Shown here piece after piece: positions 23,869 through 36,253 of a DNA stretch of 64,000 nucleotides; the stretch's first letter is position 1, and every line of letters begins with the position of its first letter. The notes below the pieces were generated by a model. The model did no database searches. It was not told the origin of the DNA and saw only the letters and a program-made list of their open reading frames with translations. Made by a program: the position numbers and the translations under genes. Source of the DNA: Corydoras sp. C115 (lineage: Eukaryota; Chordata; Actinopteri; Siluriformes; Callichthyidae); the NCBI GenBank assembly GCA_019802505.1, contig JAFMOC010000104.1, forward strand, positions 248,001 through 312,000, written 5' to 3'.

Positions 23869-23886
23869 CTTCATATCTCCGCTCAT
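23869..23886 (-). CDS. Candidate first coding exon of an unidentified minus-strand gene (MSGDMK)
   Basis: On the minus strand, ATGAGCGGAGATATGAAG is followed directly by a strong donor, GTAAGT (complement of 23863-23868). Upstream on that strand, 23,930-24,360 is CpG-enriched compared with its surroundings, as expected for a promoter and 5'UTR. No second exon was recognised to the left, so neither the gene nor its function can be named. The match could be chance: an 18-nt open frame plus a donor is weak evidence alone, and the CpG context is what raises it. Confidence 0.3.
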
Positions 23887-23929
23887 GTTTATTAAGGTGA
23901 TTGTTAAAATCCAAAGCGATGATGTGCTG

Positions 23930-24360
23930 CAGTCCCATTAGTAATTAACACGTGTTCTTCATAAAATGTGGTTAATTTAATTAAAAACGTCGGTCTTTAT
24001 ATACCCATTGAAATTGGCACCAAAACTTCGGGTCTTGTTGTTTTGCAGTTAGCTGCTACACGACGCTGTGGACAGATTGTTTGTTTGTTTGTCTTTAGCT
24101 GACATTCTTTGGCAAACTTCCTCTTATAGTAACGCCAAATCGCAAAACACGTGGGTTTCACTGACGTTTCTCGGTTGTCTCGCTGTTAGGAGATTAGCAT
24201 ACTTTTATTAAACGTTGATTATTTATCAGTAGAACGCTTAGTATTGCGAGAGATTTGAATATTCTATGAAACGCTTCGTCCCGCCACCATTTTGACACGG
24301 GTTTGCAAGGCAGCCTGGGAAATTTAATCAAGCCACCGATGCGTGAAACCTTACGCCTTA
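23930..24360 (-). promoter_or_regulatory. CpG-rich candidate promoter / 5'UTR
   Basis: CpGs are frequent here (GACGCTG, GACGTTTCTCGG, AACGCTTCGTCCCGCC and others) in an otherwise CpG-poor, AT-rich spacer. It lies immediately upstream of the possible minus-strand first exon. Divergent activity cannot be judged from sequence. Confidence 0.4.
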
Positions 24361-24618
24361 CTCACAAAAACTCTTAACAGTTTATGATGTTGTATGAAAA
24401 GTACACCAAATAAACATATTTTTATCAATGAAAATTTTATTAAACTTGCACAAAATACTATAACATATCTAACTGCATAATATTGCATCATGTTCTATTA
24501 AACATTTTAAAGCATATGAACAACATATATAAAAAATGTAAAAAAATTACAGTTTTTTAATCATTACAATAATGTTGTATGTTTTTGTGTTATGTTATCG
24601 AAAGACATTCAGTTGAAC

Positions 24619-25106
24619 CAGGGGCGTTTTTAGGGTTTAGAATCCCTTATTCTCCCTCTGTCCTCTTTAAACAGTGCCCTTTCATGAGTTTATTCATCCA
24701 TTTTTCAAACTGTTGTTACATTAATTTTGTTTGATCATTTATTAGTTATATTGGATAAAATAAAATTACTTAAGAAATATGTCTGTCAGCAGTGGAGAGC
24801 ACATTCAGTTCTAATAAATGATGGTTTTGGCTGAAAATCTTTGAATAAATGAACCTGAGTTTCGGCAGAAAAGCATGAATCTGTTTTACGAGTCAGTCAC
24901 AGATGAGACAGTTTGAACAAGGTTTTGCTTTAAATACCGTAACTTTGCGACAGTTTGCGCCTTTATGAAAAAAATCTGACAGTTTATGAAAGCTGATAAG
25001 CTGCTCTTTACAGTCAACATACAATTATTACGGTAACTTTACTCCCGATACTGGCGGAAAAAATCTGTCTCCCTCAAGTGCACACACATACACACACTCT
25101 CACACA

Positions 25107-25175
<69 letters not shown>

Positions 25176-25325
25176 AGAGCTTGGAAGCACAAACAGCTGA
25201 CGGTGACTCCATCGTTCGGTCCCGCTTCTGAGGAGAGTCAGAGAAAGCTGCTCTCATTTGATTCGGGGCTACTGACAAACATCCGAGGCTATAGCCCCGA
25301 AAGCCCAGGTCTAACAACGCCCCTG
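24619..25325 (+). mobile_element. Non-autonomous hAT-like DNA transposon, 8-bp TSD
   Basis: It begins CAGGGGCGTTTTTAG and ends with the reverse complement of CAGGGGCGTTGTTAG, giving terminal inverted repeats of about 15 bp with one mismatch. AGTTGAAC is duplicated exactly at both sides (24611-24618, 25326-25333). An 8-bp duplication and CAGGGG-type ends are hallmarks of hAT elements. The 707-bp body has no transposase frame and contains a (CA)n run at 25,108-25,171. Confidence 0.85.
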
Positions 25326-25382
25326 AGTTGAACCCTCTTCCTCTCTCTTGCTCTGTCACACAAAAACACACGTGCGTACGTA

Positions 25383-25385
<3 letters not shown>

Positions 25386-25442
<57 letters not shown>
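25386..25442 (+). repeat. (CA)n microsatellite
   Basis: About 57 bp of pure CA, just outside the hAT-like element. Confidence 0.95.
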
Positions 25443-25444
<2 letters not shown>

Positions 25445-27434
25445 ATTTATTCAGAATAACCGTTATGAGGCTAGAAAGTTATTCACAGACCTGGCTTTGT
25501 GCACTGAGACACGGTCACTGTGGAAGAGAGCACGACCTTCCCCAAACTGCTCCCGCAAATGTGGAATAAATCAGTTGTTTAAAATACATAGCTAAGTGTT
25601 TGATTTCAATAACCCGTAGTGATATGTCGGAATAAAACCTGAATGCAATATTAAGAGGAATGTTTTAATACGTTTGTCCATGCAGTGTGGATTTAAAGGA
25701 GAAAAGCTGTATCTCTCATTTTGCCAGCTCAAGTAATGGCTTTCACAAAAAGGCACGTGGAAGCAGGGAGTGGCTTATGCAGTGCCAGTGGCTTATGGTT
25801 TAAAAATAAAAATAAACCCTTCTTCGTTGTGCATTCTAGTTTGTTTAAGCAGAATTAACCAGTTTTGTTTTTATTTTTTCTTCGTTAATGAATGAATTAA
25901 ATTGTAAATTGTACATATATGTATACTATAGATGTGTGTGTGTGTGTAATAATATATATAATAAATATATATAATAAATAAGCGAGAAAAGATAAATCTA
26001 CACACAATGTTGTGTTTTGAATTTCATTTAGCAAATCTACAAGTATGTTAGACTGTAATGTTATATGTATATATCTTAACTGCCAGTTAAAATTAATATT
26101 TATTTGATATTGTTTAAAACATTCACATTCATATTTTAGAAATGGTGTTTATCTGTAGATCTATTTAATTGCTTTTTTGTCACCATTTTTTTTTGGTCCG
26201 TCTCTGACACAAGTTCACATCCCACCTCTAAACAGAAAATAGGATGTGTTTCCATGACAACAAGATGATTCACTAACCAGACTCTACCATTCCCTCAAGG
26301 AGGAGGGTTTTCACTACCACTGAGATGCTGATGTATTATTGATGTTTTTGCCGCACAGCCCCACCCTTCCGCTCGCTCTGTTAACGCATGCGTATAACGT
26401 CTGGCTCCCAAGCTCCCTCTTGTGTTCGCATTAAGGGCTTATTTTTAATGTGAAATTTAATGTTAGAGTTTAAGCTCTTTATTCTGCTGACCTGTCTAAC
26501 CAGTGTGCTTTGTTTTCTTTTTCCATGGTCATCCTCTTGATTGTCCTTCATCTGTTAAGGTAAGAATCAATATTTTAACTAATCTAAAACTGCACACAAC
26601 ACAAAGCTCTGCACTAACTTAAATTAATGAGATGCAATACACCAAAACTTCTATAACCTAGTTTTGATTACATTTATTTGGTCTATTAAAGGTCTTTAAA
26701 TTTGATAAATATAGAGATGTATTTGGAGGCCATTCTATGTTACTATGTAAACTTTAATTTGTATTTTACTTAAAACAAAATCATACACAATACAGTAAAA
26801 AGTGATAACAAGATTTTCTGCTATGTAGTAGTCATATCTATTTCCACTAGGTTTGCTAAAAAAAAGAAGTATAGAGTTATCATGTAAAGTATACATATAA
26901 GTGTTTTTTTGTGAATGTTCACATTTATTTTAAACATTTTCATTTAAACTATTCTTTGTTTAAGATATTAAAAGCAGTGCATTATGATACAGTGATAATA
27001 CAAAACATTAATACATAATATGAACAAAAGTGTTTGGAAACTTTTGAATTCAAACATCTGGCCATGCATTTTGGACAGCTCCATCAGTTTGGGAAAGGCC
27101 ATGTTTTGTTTTAAAATATCTAAAGGCATAAAGTATCCTTTCAAACTAATTTAGAATGAACTAAAACAGCAATTGCAAGACAGACACTGTAGTCTAACAT
27201 CAGTATCTGACCTTAAAAATGTTGAATGAATAGGCATCTGACACAGACAGGCTCCAAAGTCTTGTGAAAAGGCTTTTTGGACAAGTGGAAGCAGTTATAG
27301 CTTCAGCAGTGATACATTTAGTTTAACTGCCTGTTTTGTTCTGGTAAAGTTAATCATTCAAGTATTTAAGAGTTTATTGCACAAGAAACAGCAGTTACAT
27401 TGTACAATAAAATTCTTATTCTGCTTAACCGCCA
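25443..27434 (+). other. Non-coding spacer
   Basis: No gene is recognised. AT-rich, with short TATA and GTGTGT runs near 25,930-25,980. Confidence 0.6.
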
Positions 27435-27654
<220 letters not shown>

Positions 27655-27697
27655 ATATACATATTTATATATTTATATAGTTATAGTATATATGTAT

Positions 27698-27776
<79 letters not shown>
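27698..27776 (+). repeat. (GATA)n microsatellite
   Basis: About 19 pure GATA units. Confidence 0.95.
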
Positions 27777-28559
27777 TAATGAACGTTTACTTAGCTATAC
27801 ATTATTTATAATACAGTGCATATAATTTGCCTTGTGTGCAATTAAACAATCATTTTTGCATTTTCATGTTCATTACATCTAATTAAAACAAAACTTTAAC
27901 ATTTAATTAGCAAGCCTATGTTTTTTTGTAATCAGCAGGATATTAAAGGAAAAGTTTTCATAATATTGCAATTTAACATTGTTTTCTATATATTGAAAAT
28001 AATACACTTTATAGAAAAAAAAATAATATTATATCATTCTATTTTAAAGATTTTGGAGTCTCTGGGTATTTTTCTTTGTTTATTTATCCAGAAATGCATT
28101 TGTAAGGTGAGATACAGTTGTTGGGTGAAAGGACCTCACAATTTCTGTTTTTCATTCCACTGATGTATAATGGAATTAAGGTCAGTGGACTCAGTGAAAA
28201 AGTTCTTCCACACCAAACTCATACAGTCAGCTCTTAACAGACCTTGCTTATATAGTATGCTAAAACAGAACATGGCCTTCCCCAAACTGTTGCATGTCTA
28301 AAATACATTTATACATGTGTCTAATTAAATTGGGTGGATGGTCAGGATGGTCCTGAGAAGTCAAAATTGCAGTTACATTAAGTATTTCATATTTTTATTG
28401 AAATAAAGTTTACTTGTGTAGCATTAAATATCAGATCAAGGTAAGTGACCAGTTTTTTTTAACAATAACCTAACTTTGCGTCTTTAAACTCAACGCACTT
28501 GCCTGTGTTGTGTACACGTGTATTTGTGCTGCTTGATGTAACAGACTGAACTGAAAAGA
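27777..28559 (+). other. Non-coding spacer
   Basis: No gene is seen; AT-rich. Confidence 0.6.
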
Positions 28560-28597
28560 TTTTACGAGCTGCAACGCCGCTGGCTCGCCGCCTGTGT

Positions 28598-28622
28598 GGC
28601 GCTGTCCAGCTTTGGTGCTGAA
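28598..28622 (-). promoter_or_regulatory. RE1/NRSE-like site in a CpG-rich patch upstream of group 2
   Basis: On the minus strand: TTCAGCACC, 6-nt gap, GGACAGCGCC. Both halves match the REST consensus. The gap is shorter than in group 1. It lies in a small GC/CpG-rich patch (about 28,560-28,680) some 850 bp upstream of exon G. Confidence 0.5.
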
Positions 28623-28982
28623 ACGCAGCAGAGTCTCGGCTTTTCCCTTTGTTCTCCTTCTCGTGGTTGCTTCCACTGTTGTTAGGCAGATTTGAAAAAT
28701 AAATAACTGGCCAAAATGAATACGAATTTCACATCGTGCTTCGGAACATGTACTCCTCGATTCGATTTTTGTAGTTTGTGTAAATAAATGTAAGGATTAT
28801 GTGAAGTCGTTTTATTCTAATCAATTAATCACACAGATGCTATTTCAGTGTGAGGATGAGCTTGCTGCCTTTCCTCTCTGTGGCCACGTGAAGGCAGATA
28901 AAGGCAATACTCATTCAGACATGTACTCATTCAGACATGGCTGTATTAAATGCTAGTTAACACCCTTTATTTACACGTTTAT

Positions 28983-28984
<2 letters not shown>

Positions 28985-29033
<49 letters not shown>

Positions 29034-29064
29034 CAGAGGTGTCTAGCAACCCCTGCTTAATAAG

Positions 29065-29140
<76 letters not shown>

Positions 29141-29152
29141 ATTATTATTATT
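28985..29152 (+). repeat. (TAA)n and (TA)n microsatellites
   Basis: TAA units at 28,985-29,033, TA at about 29,069-29,137, then TTA units. Confidence 0.93.
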
Positions 29153-29265
29153 ATAAAAATAAGTAATAATAATAAGTAATTAAATAATGAAAGCGCTACA
29201 CCAGAACGTACACGTATACGCCTTCAAAAAGCACACGGATTGTGAATGGCTGAACGTTGGCTGCA

Positions 29266-29309
29266 CCAATGAAGTGCAGAGGGGCACAAAGAGATCTACT
29301 CCCTCCCCC
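29266..29309 (+). promoter_or_regulatory. Group-2 promoter module of exon G: CCAAT-15bp-ACAAAGAGATCTACTC
   Basis: CCAAT at 29266-29270, 15 bp, then ACAAAGAGATCTACTCCCTC from 29286. It lies about 185 bp upstream of the exon G ATG. The same module with identical spacing precedes H, I, J and L. Confidence 0.75.
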
Positions 29310-29469
29310 TGCGTGCAAACGTAGCAGTATTCGGAAGGGAAAGCCAGAAAGCCTCCTTTCCAACGCAACGAATATGTCTTTTGAAGACGTGTTAGGATTT
29401 TTACCTAATCTCAAGCACGACGCAACCTTAAGGAATTTTGGATGAAGGGTTCGCGTTTTCCAGGTCAAG

Positions 29470-31908
29470 ATGGGAATCATACCGTTTTCAGAAAGGAATA
29501 TTTACTGCTGGTATTTTATTCTGATCTACAATACAATCGGTGCGCAAATTCGCTACACGATTCCAGAGGAATTAAGGGGTGGATCAGTGGTGGGAAACAT
29601 CGCTAAAGACATCGGTTTGGAATTGTCCGAGGTCGCACCTCGCAAATTACGTATAGCCTCTGAATCGGGTAAGCAGTATTTCAGTATTGCTGTGGAAAGC
29701 GGTGAGCTATTAGTCAATGAAAGAATTGACAGAGAAGGACTGTGCGGGCATAGTGTGCCGTGTCTAATGCCCCTTGAGGCATTCGTAGAAAATCCTTTGG
29801 AGGTGCATCGCGTTGAGATTGAAATACAAGACATAAATGACAACACTCCTAGTTTTGTCTCTAAAGAACGCGTTCTGAACATTCCCGAGTCTATAAACCC
29901 CGGTGCGAAATTCCCTCTTGAGAGTGCATTTGATCCTGACGTGGGTCCGAATTCTTTGCAGTCGTACAGTCTGGCAAGTAATAAATATTTTGTATTAAAT
30001 GTTAAAAATCGAGATAACGTCAAGGTTCCGGAGTTAGTACTGGATAAACCTCTCGATAGGGAAAAACAAGCTAGTTATAAACTCATACTTACAGCGATTG
30101 ATGGTGGAAAGCCAGTAAGATCTGGTACTTGTGAGATAAATATTGTAGTTTTGGATAATAACGATAATGCCCCTCACTTTGATAAACCATTTTATGAGGC
30201 AAGCGTAATTGAAGATGCAGCTCTCGGTAGTGACATTGTACGTGTTAATGCTGTCGATTTAGACGAGGGACCAAATGGAGAAATTGAGTACATTTTTGCG
30301 GATGACACATCCGATGCAATCAAATCAGTTTTTGATGTTAATCTACAGACCGGTGTTATTAGTCTGAAAGGTCCGCTGGATTATGAACAAGTCAGTATAT
30401 ACAACTTTGACGTTTTTGCAAAAGACAAAGGGAATCCGCCGATGATAGGACACTGTAGTCTAAAAATAACCATCAACGACATTAATGACAACCCTCCAGA
30501 TATAATCATATCATCTCTTTCAAGTCCGGTGCCCGAGAACGCGTCGATAAATACTGTAATTGCGTTGATTAGCACTAAAGATGCCGATTCTGGTGATAAT
30601 GGAAAGGTAGATCTTACTCTAGCACCTGGTTCGCCGTTTAAATTAAATAAACCTTCTTCTCTGTCGAATCGTTACGCACTTGTAACAACGGCTCAGCTGG
30701 ATCGAGAAAAATACCCAGAGTACAATATTCAATTAAATGCACTTGATTCTGGGTCGCCGCCAATGTCTGCGCAAAAAATGGTTACGATAAAGGTCTCAGA
30801 TGTTAATGATAACTACCCAGTTTTCTCCCAACCCTCGTACACAGTTTACCATAAAGAAAATTCTGCTCGTGGGAGTTTATTGTGTTCCGTATCAGCACAC
30901 GACTTAGACTTAGAACAAAATGCAAAGGTTTCCTACTCCATCTTAGACTCCAAAGTTCAGGACGCGTTTGTCTCGTCGTACGCCTACATTAACGCCGAAA
31001 ACGGCAGCATTTACACCATGCAATCTTTCGATTATGAAAAAATGAAAGTGTTTCAAATTCACGTTCAGGCGAAAGATCACGGATCTCCATCTCTGAGCAG
31101 CAACGTAACAGTTCATGTGTTCATTGTGGACCAAAACGACAACGCCCCCTCTGTAATCTACCCCTCTGCCCACATGGGGTCTGTTTCCCACCACAGAATG
31201 CCCCGTGCCACTAAACCAGGACACCTGGTTACTAAAATCACAGCAGTGGATGCTGATTCGGGTCATAACGCATGGATTTCTTATTTACTTGCTGAAGCCA
31301 CAGATGCGTCTTTGTTCTCGATTAACTCACATACAGGAGAGGTGAGGACTAAACGCTCTGTATCAGAGCAGGATGATTCCTCTCAGAGACTGATCATAGA
31401 GATAAAGGACAATGGAGAACCAGTGCAGTCCAGCACGGTCACCGTGGATATTCTGATAGAGGACGGCTTTCATGAACCCATCTCAGACTTTCATAAGAAA
31501 CCTGCAGAAGTCGATAATAAAACGAACAGAATCGCATTGTACTTGATCATCTCACTTGCTTCCGTTTCGTTATTGTGTTTGGTGACGTTTTTCGTCTTAG
31601 TGGTGAAATGTGCTCGCGGCAGTAGAAATGGATCGAGCTGTTGTATCAGAAGAAACGAGTCTGATTATAAAAACCCCAACAGAAACCTGCAGATCCAACT
31701 CAACACAGACGGACCCATTAAGTATGTGGAGGTGCTGGGAGGAGACATGATGTCTCAGAGTCAATCTTTCGGATCTTATCTGTCTCCGATGTCCGAGTTC
31801 AGTGATTTTACCCTCGTGAAACCCAGCAGCACCACAGACTTTACGAACACACTAAGCGTGCTTGATGCTTCTTTACCTGACAGCACGTGGACCTTTGAGA
31901 GTCAGCAG
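29470..31908 (+). CDS. pcdhg: Protocadherin gamma-type variable exon G (intact)
   Basis: 813 codons, open to the phase-0 donor CAG|gtgagg at 31908/31909. The signal peptide is about 1-25 (ending NTIGA before QIRYTIPEE). EC1 has LCGHSVPC. Linkers are at about 120 (DINDNTP), 228 (DNNDNAP), 336 (DINDNPP), 443 (DVNDNYP) and 553 (DQNDNAP). The helix is about 688-712 (LYLIISLASVSLLCLVTFFVL), then CCIRRNESDYKNPNRNL and a cytoplasm ending TWTFESQQ. EC6 to the end is nearly identical to H-L, while EC1-EC5 are distinct. It is the first group-2 exon, joined by splicing to the constant exons about 22 kb downstream. Confidence 0.95.
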
Positions 31909-32020
31909 GTGAGGGAAACATTTTGAATATGACTTTTTTCAGTTTTTAATCACAGATTTAATTGTTCGTGTCTGTGTTTTTGAGAAATTATCTAATTGGT
32001 TAATCTTCAATGCACACATG

Positions 32021-32380
32021 TTCATTCATTCATTCATTCATTCATTATCTTCCACTTTATCCTATATTAGGGTCGCCCCATGCCCATCCAGGGGAGAAGG
32101 TTTCGGGCGCGGGGCAGATACACCCAGGACAGGGTGCCAATCCATCACTGGTCACACAGTCGCTCACACAGACATGCACACATACACACTCTATATGGGG
32201 CAATTTGGAGAACTCAATTGACTTAATCCATGTTTTTGGACTGTGCAAGGAAAGGAGAACCCGGAGGAAACCCACGCAGACACGGGGAGAGCATGGAAAC
32301 TCCACTCAGATGGGGATTCGAACCAGGAATCCCTAGTGCTGAGAAGCGAACGTGCTAACCACTAAGCCACCGTGCCACCT
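32021..32380 (-). mobile_element. tRNA-derived SINE, full length, minus strand
   Basis: Read on the minus strand: tRNA head with A box TGGCTTAGTGG, body, and a GAATGAATGAA tail at its 3' end (32,021-32,045 here). Target duplication is not clear beyond about 6 bp (ATGTTC). Confidence 0.85.
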
Positions 32381-32413
32381 CTATAATGTTCGAACAGATA
32401 TTACTTTGTGGGA

Positions 32414-32776
32414 TCATCCATCCCACATCCATTCATCCATTATCTTCCCCTTTATCCTCTATTAGGGTCGCGGGTGGGGGTTCCCCATGCCCATCCAGGG
32501 GAGAATGTTTCAGGCGCTGGGCAGATACACCCAGGACAGGGTGCCAATCTATCGCTGGGCACACACTCACTCACACAAACACTCTATATGGGGCAACTTG
32601 GAGAACTCAATTGACTTGATCCATGTTTTTGGACTTTGGGAGGAAACCGGAGAACCCGGAGGATACCCACGCAGACATGGGGAGAATATGGAAACTCCAC
32701 CCAGATGGGGATTCGAACCGGAAATCCCTAGTGCTGAGAGGAGAACGTGCTAACCACTAAGCCACCGTGCCGCCCC
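32414..32776 (-). mobile_element. tRNA-derived SINE, full length, minus strand, 10-bp TSD
   Basis: Same family as its neighbour, separated by only about 30 bp. CTTTGTGGGA is duplicated at 32404-32413 and 32777-32786. Confidence 0.9.
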
Positions 32777-32786
32777 CTTTGTGGGA

Positions 32787-33612
32787 ACTGTTACGTAAAT
32801 TTAGCCCAGTTACTGTCCTGCAGAACAGACAGGATAGGATGTTCTTTGGTAATTTTGATGGAACTTTAAATCTTACTCATAAATCCATACACATTTGAAA
32901 ATATACCAGTTTATTTGTGTTTTCTTTGTAGTCATTACAGTTTAATTCATTTTATTGGTTTCACAGAAAGGACTATTATTCATTTCCATGTATGTCATGT
33001 CCAGATTAATGAACCTCTTCTTATATATTTTATTATATTTATTACCTCACTGAGAATACCTTTATAATCATCATCTTACCTTTCTCTAATTACATTAATA
33101 GTCCCCCAGTGATTAGTGGTTTATTGTTTGAGAAGATGTTTTTTTTAATATTGTGTTAATATATTTTTTAGAGATACTTTAAAATTTTATTTTATTTGAT
33201 TATACATTAGGAAACATTTCTGTACATCACCAAAATTAACTCTTTCAGACATGATTCACAACATCTATCAGGTTTTCTTCCTTTGATGTCAATAAATCAA
33301 GCAATATATTTGTACTAAACTAGATATTAACATTGATAAACTTGAATTACTGACCATTTTACACCGATTTTTATGCACAATTTCTACATAACTTAAGTTT
33401 GTATTTTTTTGTTGATATTCGTTTCTTCTTCTGCTTAAGTATATGTACATTACATAGCTTTTATGATTTCTTACTCCGTGTCTGTATAATACTTTAGTTC
33501 ACATTTCTGCAAACAGTGCACACTGCTTTGCTAACGCAACAATGGGAATTTAAACCACCCTGTTTCTTTAAACAGCATCATCCCCTCAATGCCAGTAGGT
33601 CGGAGCGTCAGA
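32787..33612 (+). other. Spacer before exon H
   Basis: No gene is seen. AT-rich until the promoter. CTTTAAA lies about 45 bp before the CCAAT box, as it does upstream of exon I. Confidence 0.6.
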
Positions 33613-33654
33613 CCAATAGCAACCTGAGCCATACAAAGAGATCTACTCCCTCCC
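33613..33654 (+). promoter_or_regulatory. Group-2 promoter module of exon H
   Basis: CCAAT at 33613-33617, exactly 15 bp, then ACAAAGAGATCTACTCCCTC from 33633. It lies about 190 bp upstream of the likely ATG. Confidence 0.75.
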
Positions 33655-33826
33655 ATCCCCATTGTGCCATTGCATTTAGTCGCGCAGCATCAACCGAAAT
33701 CGCAGCGTTTCGTATTCAGGGTTTGCTTTTGATAATGAATGAGTGATTTTATTTTGCCATGTCTTTCAAACTGATTTTTAAACCATTACGATCTGCTTTG
33801 TCGAAATGGGGACTTTAAGGACAAAT

Positions 33827-36253
33827 ATGCCGAGAAAATGGTGTATTGTCCTTCTGCTCTATGCGTCTTCTATGTGGAGTATAACCCAGGCTCAGATCCG
33901 TTACACAATACCAGAGGAGCTAAACGAGGGAACCGTTGTTGGAAATATCGCAAAAGACCTGGATTTAAAACTACCCGACCTTTCAGAACGAACATTGCGG
34001 ATTACAGTTGAGTCTGGTAAGCAGTATTTCGGCGTTGATCTGGCCAGGGGTGAGTTGGTGGTAAGGGAGAGAATCGACAGAGAACATTTATGTGGTCAGA
34101 GCGCCACTTGCATTTTTCCTCTAGAGGCAATTGTGGAAAATCCCCTTCAGTTGTTTCGTATTGAAATCGAAGTTCAGGACATTAATGACAATTCTCCGCT
34201 TTTCCAAAATAAAGGGAGCACCTTAAATATAGCAGAGTCCACTGCGCCCGGTGCGCGATTTCGTTTAGAATCGGCCCGTGATCCCGATGTGGGCTCCAAT
34301 GCATTGCGTACGTACACGCTTAGCAAAAACGATAATTTTGTGTTGGATATAAAAACTGAAAAGGACGGTTCTAAGGTCCCTGAATTAGTCTTAGAAGCGC
34401 CGTTGGACAGAGAAAAACATCCGATCCTTAAGGTTTTACTAACTGCTGTAGATGGCGGAAAACCTGCCAGATCTGACACAGCTGACATCACCATTCACGT
34501 TTTGGACAATAATGACAACGCTCCTCTATTTGAAATGGTTTCTTACGACGCACAAATCGCCGAGAATTCACTGCCGGACACGCTAATTGTTTCAGTCAGA
34601 GCTGTAGATTTAGACGAAGGATTAAATAGTGAGGTACGCTATTCATTTGGACCACATACCCCTGATATGATACAAAATATGATTTCCATTGATTCGATTA
34701 ATGGCGATATTAAAGTTAAAGATAATATAGATTATGAGGCGGGCAACTCGTTTAAAATTGATGTCATTGCCACAGACAAAGGAACTCCCCCAATGGAAGG
34801 TCTTTGCAGTGTGCATGTTAAAATTTTAGACGTGAATGACAACGCCCCAGAGATTTTCTTAAAGTCATTGACCAGCCCAGTTCGCGAGGACGCTCCTGTG
34901 GGAACAGTGGTAGCGTTTTTAAGTGCTAGAGATTTGGATACGGGTGCCAACGGCAGAGTAAACCTCAGCTTATTATCAGGTTCCCCCTTCTCTTTGAAAC
35001 CGTCCATCTCGGATCATTACACGTTAATAACGCGCCAAACACTAGACAGAGAAACGCACACTGCATACAATGTTGTGATTATTGCTACGGATTCTGGATC
35101 GCCTCGACTTACGACTAAGAAGGAAATAGTGGTAAATGTTGCAGATGTAAATGATAATCCGCCTGTTTTCGCGCAGACTTTTTATTCAGTGCATATTAAA
35201 GAAAACAGCGCCGCTGGATCGATATTGTGTTCAGTTTCGGCTTCTGATTCGGATCAGGGAGAAAATGCTAAAATTTCTTATTTGGTTTTAGACTCCAAAG
35301 TTCAAGACACGCCATTGTCTTCTTATATATATATAAACTCAGATAACGGTAGTATCTTCAGCATGCACTCGTTTGATTATGAGAAAATTAAAGTGTTTCA
35401 GATTCAGATTCAGGCGAAAGATCACGGATCTCCGTCTCTAAGCAGCAACGTTACAGTTCATGTGTTCATTGTGGACCAGAATGACAACGCCCCCTCTGTA
35501 ATCTACCCCTCTGCACACATGGGCTCTGTGTCCCACAACAGGATGCCTCGTTCTGCCAAACCAGGACACCTGGTTACTAAAGTCACAGCAGTGGATGCTG
35601 ATTCGGGTCATAACGCATGGATTTCCTATTTACTTGCTGAAGCCACAGATGCGTCTTTGTTCTCGATTAACTCACATACAGGAGAGGTGAGGACTAAACG
35701 CTCTGTATCAGAGCAGGATGATTCCTCTCAGAGACTGATCATAGAGATAAAGGACAATGGAGAACCAGTGCAGTCCAGCACGGTCACCGTGGATATTCTG
35801 ATAGAGGACGGCTTTCATGAACCCATCTCAGACTTTAGAGCAAGAAATACAGAACCTAAACAAAAAACGGACAAAGTAACGTTATACTTGATCATCTCAC
35901 TCGCTTCCATTTCATTATTGTGTTTGGTGACGTTTTTCGTCTTAGTGGTGAAATGTGCTCAAAGCAGTAGAAACGGCTCGAGCTGCTGTATCAGAAGAAC
36001 CGAGTCTGATTATAAAAACCCCAACAGAAACCTGCAGATCCAACTCAACACAGACGGACCCATTAAGTATGTGGAGGTGCTGGGAGGAGACATGATGTCT
36101 CAGAGTCAATCTTTCGGATCTTATCTGTCTCCGATGTCCGAGTTCAGTGATTTTACCCTCGTGAAACCCAGCAGCACCACAGACTTTACGAACACACTAA
36201 GCGTGCTTGATGCGTCTTTACCTGACAGCACGTGGACGTTTGAGAGTCAGCAG
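33827..36253 (+). CDS. pcdhg: Protocadherin gamma-type variable exon H (intact)
   Basis: 809 codons from ATG 33827 to the donor CAG|gtgagc at 36253/36254. An upstream in-frame ATG at 33806 exists. The start at 33827 is preferred because the preceding ACTTTAAGGACA aligns with untranslated sequence before the exon I ATG. The signal peptide is about 1-23 (ending ITQA before QIRYTIPEE). EC1 has LCGQSATC. Linkers are at about 117, 226, 334, 439 and 550, and the helix at about 683-707. The cytoplasm (CCIRRTESDYKNPNRNL to TWTFESQQ) is nearly identical to the other group-2 exons. The juxtamembrane segment FRARNTEPKQKTDK is shared with J only. Confidence 0.95.

Noticed and set aside
29553..30023. Minus-strand open frames opposite the variable exons (here and in each exon)
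   Set aside because: Shadows of strongly coding plus-strand cadherin sequence; recurrent because the exons are paralogous.
31824..31850. CAGCAGCACCACAGAC in the cytoplasmic coding part of every group-2 exon as a canonical RE1
   Set aside because: The left half fits but the right half (GACTTTACG) does not; it is explained by coding conservation.
32010..32753. Open frames in SINE copies (for example PCPSRGE...GADTPRTG)
   Set aside because: The same peptides recur in every SINE copy; the element is non-coding and tRNA-derived.
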